This document shows, one piece after another, positions 39,736-48,215 of a DNA stretch of 64,000 nucleotides. Numbering within the stretch: position 1 is the first letter of the stretch; the number at the start of each line of letters is the position of its first letter. The position numbers and the translations under genes are program-made. This stretch comes from Micromonospora_J zhanjiangensis (GTDB taxonomy: Bacteria > Actinomycetota > Actinomycetes > Mycobacteriales > Micromonosporaceae): assembly GCF_042650605.1 (NCBI RefSeq), contig NZ_JBHSBN010000021.1, forward strand, positions 55,740 to 119,739, given 5' to 3'. The notes beneath the pieces are model-generated. The model was not told the DNA's origin and made no database searches. It saw only the letters and a program-made list of their open reading frames with translations.

Positions 39736-40959
39736 ATGCGTCATCCACTCGGGCCGCGGCGGCGGAGGCCGCGTGGCGCGCCGGTCGCCGTCGGCGTGCT
39801 GGTCACCGCGGTCGCGGTCGGCCTCGGTTCTCCGTCGGCCACCGCGTCCACGACCACCCGCACGGCCGTCGACCGGTCCGGCACCTCGACCGGTACGCCG
39901 TTCCTGCCACCGCCGACCGGCCGCGAACCGGTCGGCAGCACCTCGCTGCACCTGGTGGACACGGCACGCCAGGATCCCTGGGTCCCGGAACGGCACCGGG
40001 AGCTGATGGTGTCGCTGTGGTATCCGGCCCAGCGGCCGACCGGCCCACGGGCGCGGTACATGACTCCGGCCGAGTCCGAGGCGCTGCTGACCGACGGCGG
40101 GATCACCGGCGTACCGCTGGACATCCTGAGCCGGACCCGGACCAACTCGTACGTCGACGCCGTGCCGGCCGGCCGGCGTGGCGGCCTGCCGCTGGTGGTG
40201 CTCTCCCCCGGCTTCAGCAAGCCGCGCAGCGAACTCACCGCCCTCGCCGAGGAGCTGGCGAGCCACGGCTACGTCGTGGCCGGGGTCGAGCACACGTACG
40301 AGAGCGTCGCCACCACCTTCCCGGACGGCCGGGTCACCGGCTGCCTCGCCTGCGACGTGGACCGGGGACCAGACGGCTGGCGCGCAATCACCGAGGGCCG
40401 GGCGGCCGACGTCTCGTTCGTCCTCGACGAGTTGACCGGGCCGCGTCCGGCGTGGACCGGGTCGGCGTTGATCGACCGGTCCCGGATCGCGATGGCCGGC
40501 CAGTCGCTGGGCGGGGCGAGTTCCATCACCACCCTGTTGTCGGACCCCCGGGTCCGCGCCGGCATCGACATGGACGGCACCACGTACGCGTCGATCCCGG
40601 CCGGTGGCCTGTCCCGGCCGTTCCTGTTCCTCGGTCGGGCCGGGCAGTACACCCCGGACCCGGCCAACCCGGCCGCCGCGAGCTGGCAGCGCGACTGGGA
40701 ACTGCTGACCGGCTGGAAGCGCTGGCTCGTCGTGTCCGGCGCCGTGCACCTGTCCTTCACCGACCTCGCGGTGCTGGCCGACCAGGTGGGTGTGGACGTC
40801 GGCGCCGCCCTGCCCGGCGTGCGCGGGCTGGAGATCGTCCGGGGGTACGTCCGGGCCTTCTTCGACAGGCATCTGCGGCACCGCCCGCAGCCGCTGCTGG
40901 ACGGACCGTCGCCGCGCTACCCCGAGGTGGCCTTCTGCTCGGCGGAGGGTTGCGGGTAG
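39736..40959 (+). CDS. Secreted alpha/beta hydrolase (PAF-acetylhydrolase/lipase-like)
   Basis: 407 residues from the ATG at 39736 with AGAAGGGA upstream. A basic head and hydrophobic core end at an ATASTT signal cleavage region. The catalytic serine is in AGQSLGGAS; the acid is probably in IDMDGT and the histidine in SGAVHLSF. The LVVLSPGFSKPRSE oxyanion strand fits the platelet-activating factor acetylhydrolase / secreted lipase group. Cysteines near CLACD and the C-terminal CSAEGCG may form disulfides. Substrate is unknown. Confidence 0.85.
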   Translation: MRHPLGPRRRRPRGAPVAVGVLVTAVAVGLGSPSATASTTTRTAVDRSGTSTGTPFLPPPTGREPVGSTSLHLVDTARQDPWVPERHRELMVSLWYPAQRPTGPRARYMTPAESEALLTDGGITGVPLDILSRTRTNSYVDAVPAGRRGGLPLVVLSPGFSKPRSELTALAEELASHGYVVAGVEHTYESVATTFPDGRVTGCLACDVDRGPDGWRAITEGRAADVSFVLDELTGPRPAWTGSALIDRSRIAMAGQSLGGASSITTLLSDPRVRAGIDMDGTTYASIPAGGLSRPFLFLGRAGQYTPDPANPAAASWQRDWELLTGWKRWLVVSGAVHLSFTDLAVLADQVGVDVGAALPGVRGLEIVRGYVRAFFDRHLRHRPQPLLDGPSPRYPEVAFCSAEGCG

Positions 40960-40967
40960 AGCCATGT

Positions 40968-41186
40968 TCACCGCTTTGCGAGCGCCGACACCCGTACGCG
41001 GACCATCATCTCTCCGGCGCGATCACCGTTCCACAGGATTCTGATCCCCGTGAGGTCGACCCACTCGGGATCGTCCAACCGCGCGGAGGTCTGGGTAACG
41101 CGCAACGTCAGGTCCCCTGAGCCGTAGAGGTAGTCCGCTTCCCGCAGGTGGACCATCTCCCGCGTCCGGACCGGTGCGACAGTCAC
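40968..41186 (-). CDS. Small conserved hypothetical protein (second gene of divergent pair)
   Basis: 72 residues. GTG start overlaps the stop of the upstream small gene (GTGA). The HLREADYLYGSGDLTLRVT segment followed by EWVDLTGIRILWNG resembles small actinobacterial proteins of unknown function often found near XRE/DUF397 genes; this is from memory of sequence style, not a search. It is compact and beta-rich, with no signal. Confidence 0.6.
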   Translation of the reverse strand: MTVAPVRTREMVHLREADYLYGSGDLTLRVTQTSARLDDPEWVDLTGIRILWNGDRAGEMMVRVRVSALAKR

Positions 41187-41353
41187 GAGTCGGTGCCAGT
41201 GTGACGGTGCTGCTCTTCCAGAGTCGTCGTGGTGACGCCGCAACACGGGCACCACCTCGCCTTGACCCGGAAGGCGAACAAAGCGGCCAGGAATCCCAGC
41301 ACCACTAATCGGGTTTCGGTGTGCCGCCCTCCGCCATCTTGCTCGCCGGGCAT
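41183..41353 (-). CDS. Small protein with CPCC motif (first gene of divergent pair)
   Basis: 56 residues from an ATG at 41353; an in-frame TTG at 41377 would add eight. The core has a short hydrophobic stretch (LVVLGFLAALFAFRV) and a WCPCCG knuckle that could bind zinc or iron. It ends with a His-rich tail and overlaps the next gene. No ribosome site is seen and the palindrome at 41357-41373 lies immediately upstream, so leaderless translation is possible. Confidence 0.5.
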   Translation of the reverse strand: MPGEQDGGGRHTETRLVVLGFLAALFAFRVKARWCPCCGVTTTTLEEQHRHTGTDS

Positions 41354-41356
41354 GCG

Positions 41357-41373
41357 AACGCAAGTCTTGCGTT
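41357..41373. promoter_or_regulatory. Perfect palindrome in divergent promoter
   Basis: AACGCAAG-T-CTTGCGTT, 8-bp arms with a single central base. It sits between the small minus-strand operon and the XRE/DUF397 genes, in an AT-richer patch. It is a strong candidate operator for the XRE protein. Confidence 0.6.
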
Positions 41374-41456
41374 TCAATATTTCGTCGGACCCCCATCGTC
41401 ATGGTCGAACACCGGCGGGCAGACTCGTTCCAAGAGCGAATCGAGGGGCCACGGAC

Positions 41457-42317
41457 TTGTCAGCACGCCGCCAACCACCGACCGTCCGGCTCCGCCGGTT
41501 GGCCAACGAACTGCGCAAGCTCCGTCAGGCAGCGAAGTTGACGCGCGAGGACGCCGCCGAGCAGACCAACATCAACAGCGCGACGCTCTACCGCATCGAG
41601 ACCGCAAAAGCCCGGCCGCAGAAGCGCACATTGCTGGCATTGCTCGATCACTACGGCGTGACCGACGAGGCACGGCGCGCCTCGCTGCTCGACCTCGCCA
41701 AGCAATCGACGCAGCTCGGATGGCTCCAGGCGTACGAGTCCGAACTGCCGGAGGAGTACACGACCTACATCAGCTTCGAGTCGGAGGCTCGCAGCGTCCG
41801 CAACTACGAATCGTCGTTCGTTCCAGGTCTGCTTCAGATCGAGGGCTACACCCGGGCCGTGGTCACGGCCAGCTTGCCGTACGCCACTGCCGCCGAGGTC
41901 CAACAGCGCGTCGACACCCGCGCGCGGCGCCAGCAGTCGGTCAGCAGGGAGGAACCGCTCAAGCTCTGGGCGATCGTCGACGAGGCCGCACTGCACCGGC
42001 AGGTGGGTGGCGACGAGACGATGGCAGACCAGCTCGCACATCTCGTCGAGGCCACCGAGCAACCGCACATCACCCTCCAGGTGCTGCCGTATGGCGTCGG
42101 CGCCCATCCCGGCATGCACGGTGCGTTCGCCATCATGGACTTCCCCGATGCGGCCGATTCCGACCTGGTGTACGTCGAGAACATGGCCGGCGCGCTCTTC
42201 CTGGAGAAGGAAGCGGACGTACGTCGGTACGCCGAGATGTTCGATCAGCTCCGTGCGGCGGCGCTGAGCCCGACTGACTCACGAGAGCTGATCGAGAAGA
42301 TCGCCTCAGGGCGATGA
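41457..42317 (+). CDS. XRE-family regulator with DUF5753 (Scr1-type)
   Basis: TTG start at 41457 with GAGGGG upstream gives 286 residues. The helix-turn-helix spans about 10-70 (LRKLRQAAKLTREDAAEQTNI), followed by the DUF5753 domain with YESSFVPGLLQIEGYTRAVV and the C-terminal MHGAFAIMDFPD block. This is the WhiJ-like class that pairs with DUF397 proteins in developmental or toxin-antitoxin-like modules of actinobacteria. Confidence 0.92.
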   Translation: MSARRQPPTVRLRRLANELRKLRQAAKLTREDAAEQTNINSATLYRIETAKARPQKRTLLALLDHYGVTDEARRASLLDLAKQSTQLGWLQAYESELPEEYTTYISFESEARSVRNYESSFVPGLLQIEGYTRAVVTASLPYATAAEVQQRVDTRARRQQSVSREEPLKLWAIVDEAALHRQVGGDETMADQLAHLVEATEQPHITLQVLPYGVGAHPGMHGAFAIMDFPDAADSDLVYVENMAGALFLEKEADVRRYAEMFDQLRAAALSPTDSRELIEKIASGR

Positions 42318-42336
42318 CGGAAGAGGAGACACGGCG

Positions 42337-42540
42337 GTGAATGCGCCTGATCTGGGCCCTGTCGAGTGGCGCAGGAGCACCCGTAGCGGAGCGAACGGCA
42401 ACTGCGTCGAGGTCGCACAACTCGACGACGTTGTGGCCCTCCGCGACAGCAAGAACGCCGGCGGCCCGGTCTTGTTGATCACGGCTTCGACCTGGCGGGC
42501 CTTCCTGCAAGCCTTGGGCGGACGGATTGACGTTGACTAA
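42337..42540 (+). CDS. DUF397 protein paired with XRE regulator
   Basis: 67 residues; GTG start preceded by GGAAGAGGAG. VEWRRSTRSGANGNCVEVAQL and VALRDSKNAGGPVLLIT are the two DUF397 signature blocks. It is 19 bases downstream of the XRE gene. Such proteins bind or antagonise the partner regulator. Confidence 0.93.
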   Translation: MNAPDLGPVEWRRSTRSGANGNCVEVAQLDDVVALRDSKNAGGPVLLITASTWRAFLQALGGRIDVD

Positions 42541-42609
42541 AGCAGTCAGCGCGAGCGATGCGCGCACGCGCGTCGAGCAGTGGCGGTCCGCCGCCGGCGC
42601 GGATCGGGA

Positions 42610-43104
42610 TCAGGCGGTCAGGAACAGCCAGACGTCGGGCGGGATCTCCGGCTTTCCCGGTACCGGCCGGCGCTCCTCCCGGTAGGCCGTCCCGGCGACT
42701 TCCCCGACCACCCGGCGCCAGAACCGGGCCGCACCCGGGTTCTCCTCCTGAAACGGGATGGCCCACGGGCCGGGATGCCGGTCGAGCAGTTGCCGCGCGG
42801 CGGCGTAGCCGACCCGCTGCCGGCGGGCCGCCCGGACCACGAAGAACTCACCGACCATTCTGGTCCCGTCCGGCAGGGTGCATAGCAGTGCGAACCCGGC
42901 CGGGTCGGCACCCACGCGGATCAGGTCTCCGGACCGGCCCGGATCGGTGAAGTAGCGGGGCAGCCCGCCCGGCCCGTACCGGCCGTGCTGGTCCGGCAGG
43001 TAGCCGCGGAACTCGGACAGGTCGTGCCGGTAGAGCTGCCACAGCGATTCGAGCACCGGCCGCTGGTCGTCACCGATCGGTTGGAGCGAGACAGGTGCGG
43101 GCAC
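42610..43104 (-). CDS. GNAT-family N-acetyltransferase
   Basis: 164 residues with the GNAT fold: an N-terminal helix LESLWQLYRHDLSEF, strands with FALLC and MVGEFFVVRAARRQRVGYAAARQLL (acetyl-CoA loop of the R-x2-G type), and the C-terminal NPGAARFWRRV. Acceptor substrate unknown. Monocistronic. Confidence 0.85.
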   Translation of the reverse strand: MPAPVSLQPIGDDQRPVLESLWQLYRHDLSEFRGYLPDQHGRYGPGGLPRYFTDPGRSGDLIRVGADPAGFALLCTLPDGTRMVGEFFVVRAARRQRVGYAAARQLLDRHPGPWAIPFQEENPGAARFWRRVVGEVAGTAYREERRPVPGKPEIPPDVWLFLTA

Positions 43105-43209
43105 CCGGCCATGATGCCAGCCGCCCCGCCGGCCGGGAGGATCGGCTGCGGCGGAGGCGAACCGCCGCGACGGACCGAGCAGCGGCCGTCACCGAGCCCG
43201 CCCGCGCGG

Positions 43210-44211
43210 TCAGCCGCCGGCGGGCTTGGGGTTCGCCTGGAAGAACCGCCAGATGGTGTCGGTGGCTTTCAGCGCGGTGGACGGCGGGTCCAGGTGGAGC
43301 AGCTTCTGCGCCACCGGCGGGTTGGGCCGGCTCCCCGGCCACTGGTGGCCGGCGTCGGCGATGGTGATCAGCTCGACGTGCCGGCCCTGGGCGCAGGCCG
43401 CCGCCGTCCGGGTCGCCGTTCCGGCGGTGGTGACCGTCGGCGCGGCACACCCGTCGACGGTCCGCCACCGGGCCACCAGCTCCGGCGTCGGCGGTCCGTC
43501 GATCTTCACCGGGTTACGACCGGTGCCGCCGTTGTCCCGGCGGCCGGGCCCGCCGTCGTACGGCATGGTCTGGTCCTGCCGGCCGTGAATGTGCAGCACC
43601 GACGTCGGGGCGGGGGACGGGCACTGCCCCAGCGAGGTGGTCGCCACCGCGCCGATCGCGGCGAACAGGGTGGTGTCGCAGACCAGCCGGTACGCCAGCA
43701 GCCCGCCGTTGGAGATGCCGGTGACGTAGCGGCGGGTCGGGTCGACCGGCAGGTTCCGGCCGAGGCCGGCGACGAGTTCGGTGACGAAGTGCACGTCGTC
43801 GACGCCGTCCCGGGCGGGCGCGCCGCAGCAGTCCGGACCGACGGCCCAGGCCCGGTTGAGCCCGTTCGGGAAGGCCACCAGGAAGCCGTCCCGGTCCGCC
43901 GCGCCGGTCCAGCCGTACGCCTCCTCGGCCTGCTCGCCGGTGCCGGCCGCGCCGTGCAGCACCACCACGAGCGGTACCGGTCGCACGGGGTCCGCCGAGG
44001 CGGGCCGGTACAGCCGGTAGGTGCGGTCCCGCCCATCCACGCTGAGGGTGTGTTCCGAGGTGCCGACGGACGGTGTGGGGGCGGACCGGCCGCCGGCCGG
44101 ATCCGTGGTGCACGCGGCGGGCGCGGTCAGCCCGACCAGCAGCGCGAGCATCGCGGCCGGCCGGCGCGCTCCGGCGATCCGGACGGGTCCTGGAGGGTTG
44201 CGAAAACTCAT
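43210..44211 (-). CDS. Lipoprotein polyhydroxybutyrate-depolymerase/esterase-like
   Basis: 333 residues from the ATG at 44211. A signal with LTAPAAC lipobox predicts lipid anchoring. The hydrolase domain contains LVVVLHGAAGTGEQ (oxyanion region), the nucleophile in VTGISNGGLLAYRL, the Asp in HGRQD and the His in DAGHQWPG. It fits the LpqC/PHB depolymerase esterase family (feruloyl or acetyl esterases also occur). The upstream start has a poor ribosome site, so a start up to 20 codons downstream is possible. Confidence 0.85.
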   Translation of the reverse strand: MSFRNPPGPVRIAGARRPAAMLALLVGLTAPAACTTDPAGGRSAPTPSVGTSEHTLSVDGRDRTYRLYRPASADPVRPVPLVVVLHGAAGTGEQAEEAYGWTGAADRDGFLVAFPNGLNRAWAVGPDCCGAPARDGVDDVHFVTELVAGLGRNLPVDPTRRYVTGISNGGLLAYRLVCDTTLFAAIGAVATTSLGQCPSPAPTSVLHIHGRQDQTMPYDGGPGRRDNGGTGRNPVKIDGPPTPELVARWRTVDGCAAPTVTTAGTATRTAAACAQGRHVELITIADAGHQWPGSRPNPPVAQKLLHLDPPSTALKATDTIWRFFQANPKPAGG

Positions 44212-44370
44212 ACGACGGTTGTCGCCCGCGAGTGTTCGAGGAACGTCAGGGCCGGGCCAGGATTCGGCAACGGCTGCGCGGGCCGCACCGAAACAGACCA
44301 CTGTGGACCCTGTCGGCCGGGTCGAAGCGCCGGCGCGGTCCGTCCGGGTGGGTGACGCCGCGCACCCGGA

Positions 44371-45276
44371 TCAGGGACGCGGTGCCCGCCGGTGCTCCGC
44401 CGGGCGGTTCGGCCGGCGGGCCGCTCCCCCGCCGGTCGACCGGGGGGTCGGACGGACCGCGAGCTGCCAATGCGTGGGGCGGCGCAGCGTCCGGGGCAGC
44501 CGGGTGGTCAGGTCGCCGCGGGCCGCGTCGAGCTGGGCCTGGGTCAGGAACAGGCTGCCGCGCAGGTCCGCGCCGCGCAGGTCGGCCCCGCGCAGGTCCG
44601 CGCCGGTCAGGTCCGCGCCGCGCAGGTCGGCCCCGCGCAGGTCCGCCCCGATCAGGTACGCCCCGCGCAGGCTGGCCGACCGCAGGTCGGTACGCCGCAG
44701 GTCGGCGCCGATCAGGTCGGCACCCCGCCGGTCCGGGCCGCCCCGGCCGCGTACCAGGTCGCTGGCGCGCAGCAGCAGTTCGTTGGCCTCGCGTTGGTGG
44801 GCCGGGACGTCCACCGCCGCCACCTCGGTCGGGCCGCCCAGGGTGAGTCGTTCGATCCCGTCCCGGACCCGGCGCAGGTCGGCGTGCAGCGGGCCGGCCG
44901 CCCGCAGGTCGAGCGCCTCGGTCAGATACCAGAGCAGTTCGTGGAGCTGCCGCATCACCGCGAACGCCCGGAACATCGGCTCGGCGGTCTCCGGCGCGGT
45001 TCGCCAGTCCCGGCCCCGGTAGGTGATCTGGGCGATCTTCTGGCCGGCGCCGAAGCAGTCGAAGACGGTGCACCCGGGGAAGCCGCGCTCCCGCAGGTGG
45101 TCGTGGATGCCGCAGCCGAAGTCCGACCGGAGGTTGGGGCAGGCCTGCCCGGCCGGCTTGTCGAGGGCGAAGTCGGCCGAGGCGGTGAAGGCCGGCGCGA
45201 CGCAGCACAGGCCGAAGCAGCGGGCACAGTCGGCCCGCAGGTCGTCCCGTCGTGCTGCCGATTCGGACACGGTCAC
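44371..45276 (-). CDS. Pentapeptide-repeat protein with cysteine-rich N-terminal domain
   Basis: GTG start; 301 residues. The N-terminal 80 residues carry nine cysteines (CARCFGLCC, CPNL, GCGIHDH, GCTVFDCFGAG), a putative metal-binding module. A helical linker follows to about 170. Then about nine pentapeptide repeats (ADLRG, ADLIG, ADLTG, about 183-245) form a right-handed quadrilateral helix. Pentapeptide proteins can mimic DNA and protect gyrase. The tail is Pro/Arg-rich. It is divergent from the ArsR-like gene. Confidence 0.8.
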   Translation of the reverse strand: MTVSESAARRDDLRADCARCFGLCCVAPAFTASADFALDKPAGQACPNLRSDFGCGIHDHLRERGFPGCTVFDCFGAGQKIAQITYRGRDWRTAPETAEPMFRAFAVMRQLHELLWYLTEALDLRAAGPLHADLRRVRDGIERLTLGGPTEVAAVDVPAHQREANELLLRASDLVRGRGGPDRRGADLIGADLRRTDLRSASLRGAYLIGADLRGADLRGADLTGADLRGADLRGADLRGSLFLTQAQLDAARGDLTTRLPRTLRRPTHWQLAVRPTPRSTGGGAARRPNRPAEHRRAPRP

Positions 45277-45285
45277 CCGCTCCCT

Positions 45286-45325
45286 CCGTACCGCGTGGTC
45301 GCCGGCCGTACCGGGTGGTTGCCGG
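45286..45325. repeat. Tandem 20-bp direct repeat
   Basis: Two abutting 20-bp copies (45286-45305 and 45306-45325) with two mismatches, beginning CCGTACCG. They lie between the divergent pentapeptide and ArsR-like genes and may be regulatory. Confidence 0.7.
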
Positions 45326-45351
45326 ACCGGTCGCCAAGCTTATGCCCACCA

Positions 45352-45391
45352 TTGACAAAGAGAGTTTTTACGTACAGGATTGTTTTTGTCA
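45352..45391 (+). promoter_or_regulatory. Promoter of the ArsR/SRPBCC operon with flanking dyad
   Basis: TTGACA (45352-45357), a 17-base spacer, and CAGGAT (45375-45380) give a near-consensus -35 and a fair -10, with transcription expected a few bases before the ATG at 45391. No Shine-Dalgarno is present, so the mRNA is probably leaderless. A TGACAAA/TTTGTCA dyad (45353-45359 and 45385-45391) flanks the promoter and is a candidate autoregulatory operator. Confidence 0.75.
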
Positions 45392-45954
45392 TGAGAGACG
45401 TCCTGTACCTGGAGCAGATCGAGCAGGCCGAAGCCCTGCTCAAGCCGCAACGCGTCGAGGTGTTGCGGCAACTCGCCGAGCCCCGCACCTGCACCGAGGT
45501 CGGCGCCCGGCTCGACCAGACCCCGCAGCGGGTCTACTACCACGTGAAACGCCTGGTCGACGCCGGCCTGGTGGAGCGGGTCTCCGAGCGCCGGGTGCGC
45601 GGCATCAGCGAGGGGATCTACCAGGCCAGCGCCCGGTCCTACTGGCTGTCACCCCGGCTGGTCGGCCGGATCGGTGGCCTGCGCCGGGCCCGGGACGAGC
45701 TGAGCCTGGGCTACCTGCTCGACCTGATGGAGGAGGTACAGGCCGACGTCGCCGCGCTCGACCGGAGCCGACCGGAGCTGCCGTCGATCGGCGTGTCCGG
45801 CGAGATCCGGGTGCCGGCCGAGCACCGCCAGCAGTTCCTGACCGACCTGCAGCGCACGCTGCAGGACCTGTTCACCCGCTACGGGGGCGCCGAGGGGGAC
45901 GCCTTCAAGCTCGCCGTGGCCTGCTATCCCAAGGGAGAAGACGACGATGACTGA
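45391..45954 (+). CDS. ArsR-type winged-helix regulator
   Basis: 187 residues. The winged helix (about 8-80) contains LLKPQRVEVLRQLAEPRTCTEV and the recognition helix QTPQRVYYHVKRLVDAGL. A C-terminal helical and beta domain follows, with an acidic tail GEDDDD. It overlaps the SRPBCC gene by 8 bases. It likely represses its own operon through the dyad around the promoter. Confidence 0.9.
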   Translation: MRDVLYLEQIEQAEALLKPQRVEVLRQLAEPRTCTEVGARLDQTPQRVYYHVKRLVDAGLVERVSERRVRGISEGIYQASARSYWLSPRLVGRIGGLRRARDELSLGYLLDLMEEVQADVAALDRSRPELPSIGVSGEIRVPAEHRQQFLTDLQRTLQDLFTRYGGAEGDAFKLAVACYPKGEDDDD

Positions 45955-46813
45955 GCCACTGGTGGTCCGGGTCCGGGCCGAGGTGCCGATCAAGCAGGTA
46001 CGGCACGCGCTGACCGACCCCGGCGAGCTGCGCGAGTGGTTCGCCGAGCACGCCGAGGTCGAGCTGCCCCACCGGTACGAGTTCTGGGGCCGCCACACGC
46101 CCGAGGGCGACGTGCCGCACCAGCGCCTGCTGCACGCCGACGCGGACACCCTGCGGTTCACCTGGCTGCTCGACGGGGTGGAGACGACCAGCGAGATCAG
46201 CCTGACCGAGGAGGGTCCGGAGTCGACGGTGATCGCGGTGACGCAGAGCCACTTCGACATGGCCGAGGCGATGAGCGGCAGCACCATCCGGGGCGTACTG
46301 CAGACGTACTGGTGTCTGTCGTTGGCCAACCTGGTCGCGCACGTCGAGGGCCACCCGCTCGTCCCGCGGGTCGACTTCACCTCGGCCGACCTGCGTGGCG
46401 AGTTCCTCATCGCCGCGCCGGTCGACCGGGTGTTCACCTCGTTGACCGACTCCGAGCAGGCCAGCCGGTGGTTCGGCTACCCGATCGGCATCGAGCCCTG
46501 GGTCGGCGGCCGGTACGCGATGGGCGGCTTCGAGGCCGGCTACGCGGCCAAGGTGGTCGAGCTGGAGCCCGACCGGAAGCTCGCGGTCGACTGGGGCCCG
46601 GTCGGCACGCAGACCTGGGAGCTGGCCGAGTCCGGCGGGAAGACCCGGCTCACTTTCGTGCAGAGCGGCTTCGACGAGCAGCACCCGCCGTACGCGGCCT
46701 GGTGCGGGTCGGTCGCGGGCCTGGCCGAGCTGCGCCGCTACCACGAGATGGCGGACTGGCGCCCGATGTTCCTCGCCGACGCGCCCAGCGAGCAGGCCGG
46801 CGCGACCGGCTGA
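45947..46813 (+). CDS. Tandem SRPBCC (AHSA1-like) domain protein
   Basis: 288 residues with two START/SRPBCC units (about 1-140 and 145-285). Each shows the AHSA1 pattern: VPIKQVRHALTDPGELREWFAEHAEVELP in the first and APVDRVFTSLTDSEQASRWFG in the second, with W and hydrophobic cavity residues. Ligand unknown. It is co-translated with the ArsR-type regulator, a common pairing in actinobacteria. Confidence 0.88.
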   Translation: MTEPLVVRVRAEVPIKQVRHALTDPGELREWFAEHAEVELPHRYEFWGRHTPEGDVPHQRLLHADADTLRFTWLLDGVETTSEISLTEEGPESTVIAVTQSHFDMAEAMSGSTIRGVLQTYWCLSLANLVAHVEGHPLVPRVDFTSADLRGEFLIAAPVDRVFTSLTDSEQASRWFGYPIGIEPWVGGRYAMGGFEAGYAAKVVELEPDRKLAVDWGPVGTQTWELAESGGKTRLTFVQSGFDEQHPPYAAWCGSVAGLAELRRYHEMADWRPMFLADAPSEQAGATG

Positions 46814-46829
46814 GCCACGATTCGTCTGC

Positions 46830-46867
46830 GGGGCTCGACACCGAACCCATGGTGGGTGTCGAGCCCC
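46830..46867. terminator. Hairpin between SRPBCC and coiled-coil genes
   Basis: Perfect 13-bp stem (46830-46842 and 46855-46867) with a 12-base loop that can form an additional inner stem. It lies between convergent genes. Confidence 0.8.
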
Positions 46868-46869
46868 GG

Positions 46870-47790
46870 TTACCGCCTTTTCCGCCCGAGCACACCGTCC
46901 CGCCCCAGACTCAGAGGGCTCCGGCTCAAGGGCGGCGGCGCGTCGTCGTCCGACACCGTCGGGGCCTGGGCCTCATCCCGGACGCCACGCCGGGCCCGGT
47001 CGAGCTCACGTCGGAGTCCGGAGACCCGGTTCTCCAGCTCGTCGATGGTCCGGTTGAGCCGATAACGGGCCGCCTCCTCCGAAGTCCGGAGTTCCGCCAA
47101 GGCCCGGTACCGACGGTCGGCCTCCTCCCGTGCCTGGTCCCGCTCCCGGCGCAGCGCCTCGGCCTGTTCCTGGTAGCGCTGGTTCTCCTGGACCAGGTTC
47201 GCACTGGCTCGCGCGCTGTCGTCCAGCTGTCCCTGCACCAGTCGGAGCTGTTCGAGCAGGGTGTCGGCGTTGTCCGAGAAGCGTCGCAACTGGTTGACGG
47301 ACTCCTGGCTGATCTGCTCCGCCTCGGCCCGGAGCGAGGCGACCTCGTCGCGGAGCAGTTGTACCTGAGTTTCCTGCTGGGCGATTGCCTTCTCGGCGTC
47401 CTCCCGCTCGCGTTTGAGCAGCCTCACCTGGGTGAGTAGATCGTCCGCGTCCATCGAAGACAACACCGGTGGTCGGAGTTCCTCACCGTCCAGGACGACC
47501 CGTCCGGCGTAACCCGGCGGCATCTCCGCCCGCTCGACGCTCCACCGGCCGGCAAGCTCCTCGAACCGTTGCCGCCGCCACTCGTGCGGAGCGTCCACGG
47601 GTGCGCAGTACTCGACGATCCACTCGACGCACTGCCAGGACGGGCGGCCGTGAAGTTCACGGTAGAGGCGATTGCGGACGTCCTGGCCCGTCTGCTTCTT
47701 GATCTCGGCGGCGAGGGTGGCGACGGACGCGTATTTGCGCCCGTGCCAGCTCTCTATCAATTCACGCAGGGCGTCGGCAACACCTCTCAT
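46870..47790 (-). CDS. Coiled-coil protein with small N-terminal helical domain
   Basis: 306 residues from the ATG at 47790. Residues 1-90 form a compact helical domain (VADALRELIESWHGRKYASVATLAAE) reminiscent of an XRE-type head. From about 120 to 260 there is a long Glu/Arg/Gln coiled coil with heptads; the C-terminal 40 residues are Pro/Ser/Arg-rich. Function is not recognised. It may be a structural or signalling adaptor. The upstream region is AT-richer than average. Confidence 0.7.
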   Translation of the reverse strand: MRGVADALRELIESWHGRKYASVATLAAEIKKQTGQDVRNRLYRELHGRPSWQCVEWIVEYCAPVDAPHEWRRQRFEELAGRWSVERAEMPPGYAGRVVLDGEELRPPVLSSMDADDLLTQVRLLKREREDAEKAIAQQETQVQLLRDEVASLRAEAEQISQESVNQLRRFSDNADTLLEQLRLVQGQLDDSARASANLVQENQRYQEQAEALRRERDQAREEADRRYRALAELRTSEEAARYRLNRTIDELENRVSGLRRELDRARRGVRDEAQAPTVSDDDAPPPLSRSPLSLGRDGVLGRKRR

Positions 47791-48215
47791 GCCGGAACAT
47801 CTTTCCGTACGGCGGCAAGAGAAAACGGGCAACCTGCCGGTGCCGACAAATCTCCGCGAGTACAAAAAGGACCATCCGCCCAACCTTTTGGACACCGCGC
47901 CGTTCACGCCACATTCCGCGCCGGGTCAGCCGTCCGCCACGCACGTGTAGACGGCCGCAAGGCCCGCGAACCGGTCAACTTTCCGCTCTCGTCACGACCG
48001 GTACGTAGCCAAGTCTCGACAAATCCGTCAACCTCGCGGGGCCCTGGTCATTGCATCGCGGACACCTGGCGTTCCAATGGCTCTTTCCGGTGTTCACCAG
48101 GTGCGGAGTCCGGTGATTCGATCTTCTCTGTCCGGTGCCGTCGGCACCGGCGACGGTCCGGGAGCGCGCCGGCGGGATTTCCGCAACCGCTCCCCCGACA
48201 GATCGTGGGACGACG
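47791..48215. other. Intergenic region, AT-rich promoter area
   Basis: About 425 bases without a supported gene. The left part (about 47800-47960) is AT-rich and likely contains the promoter of the coiled-coil gene. A hairpin with 8-bp stem and 3-base loop (48132-48150, CCGGTGCC-GTC-GGCACCGG) lies 66 bases before the next start. Confidence 0.4.
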
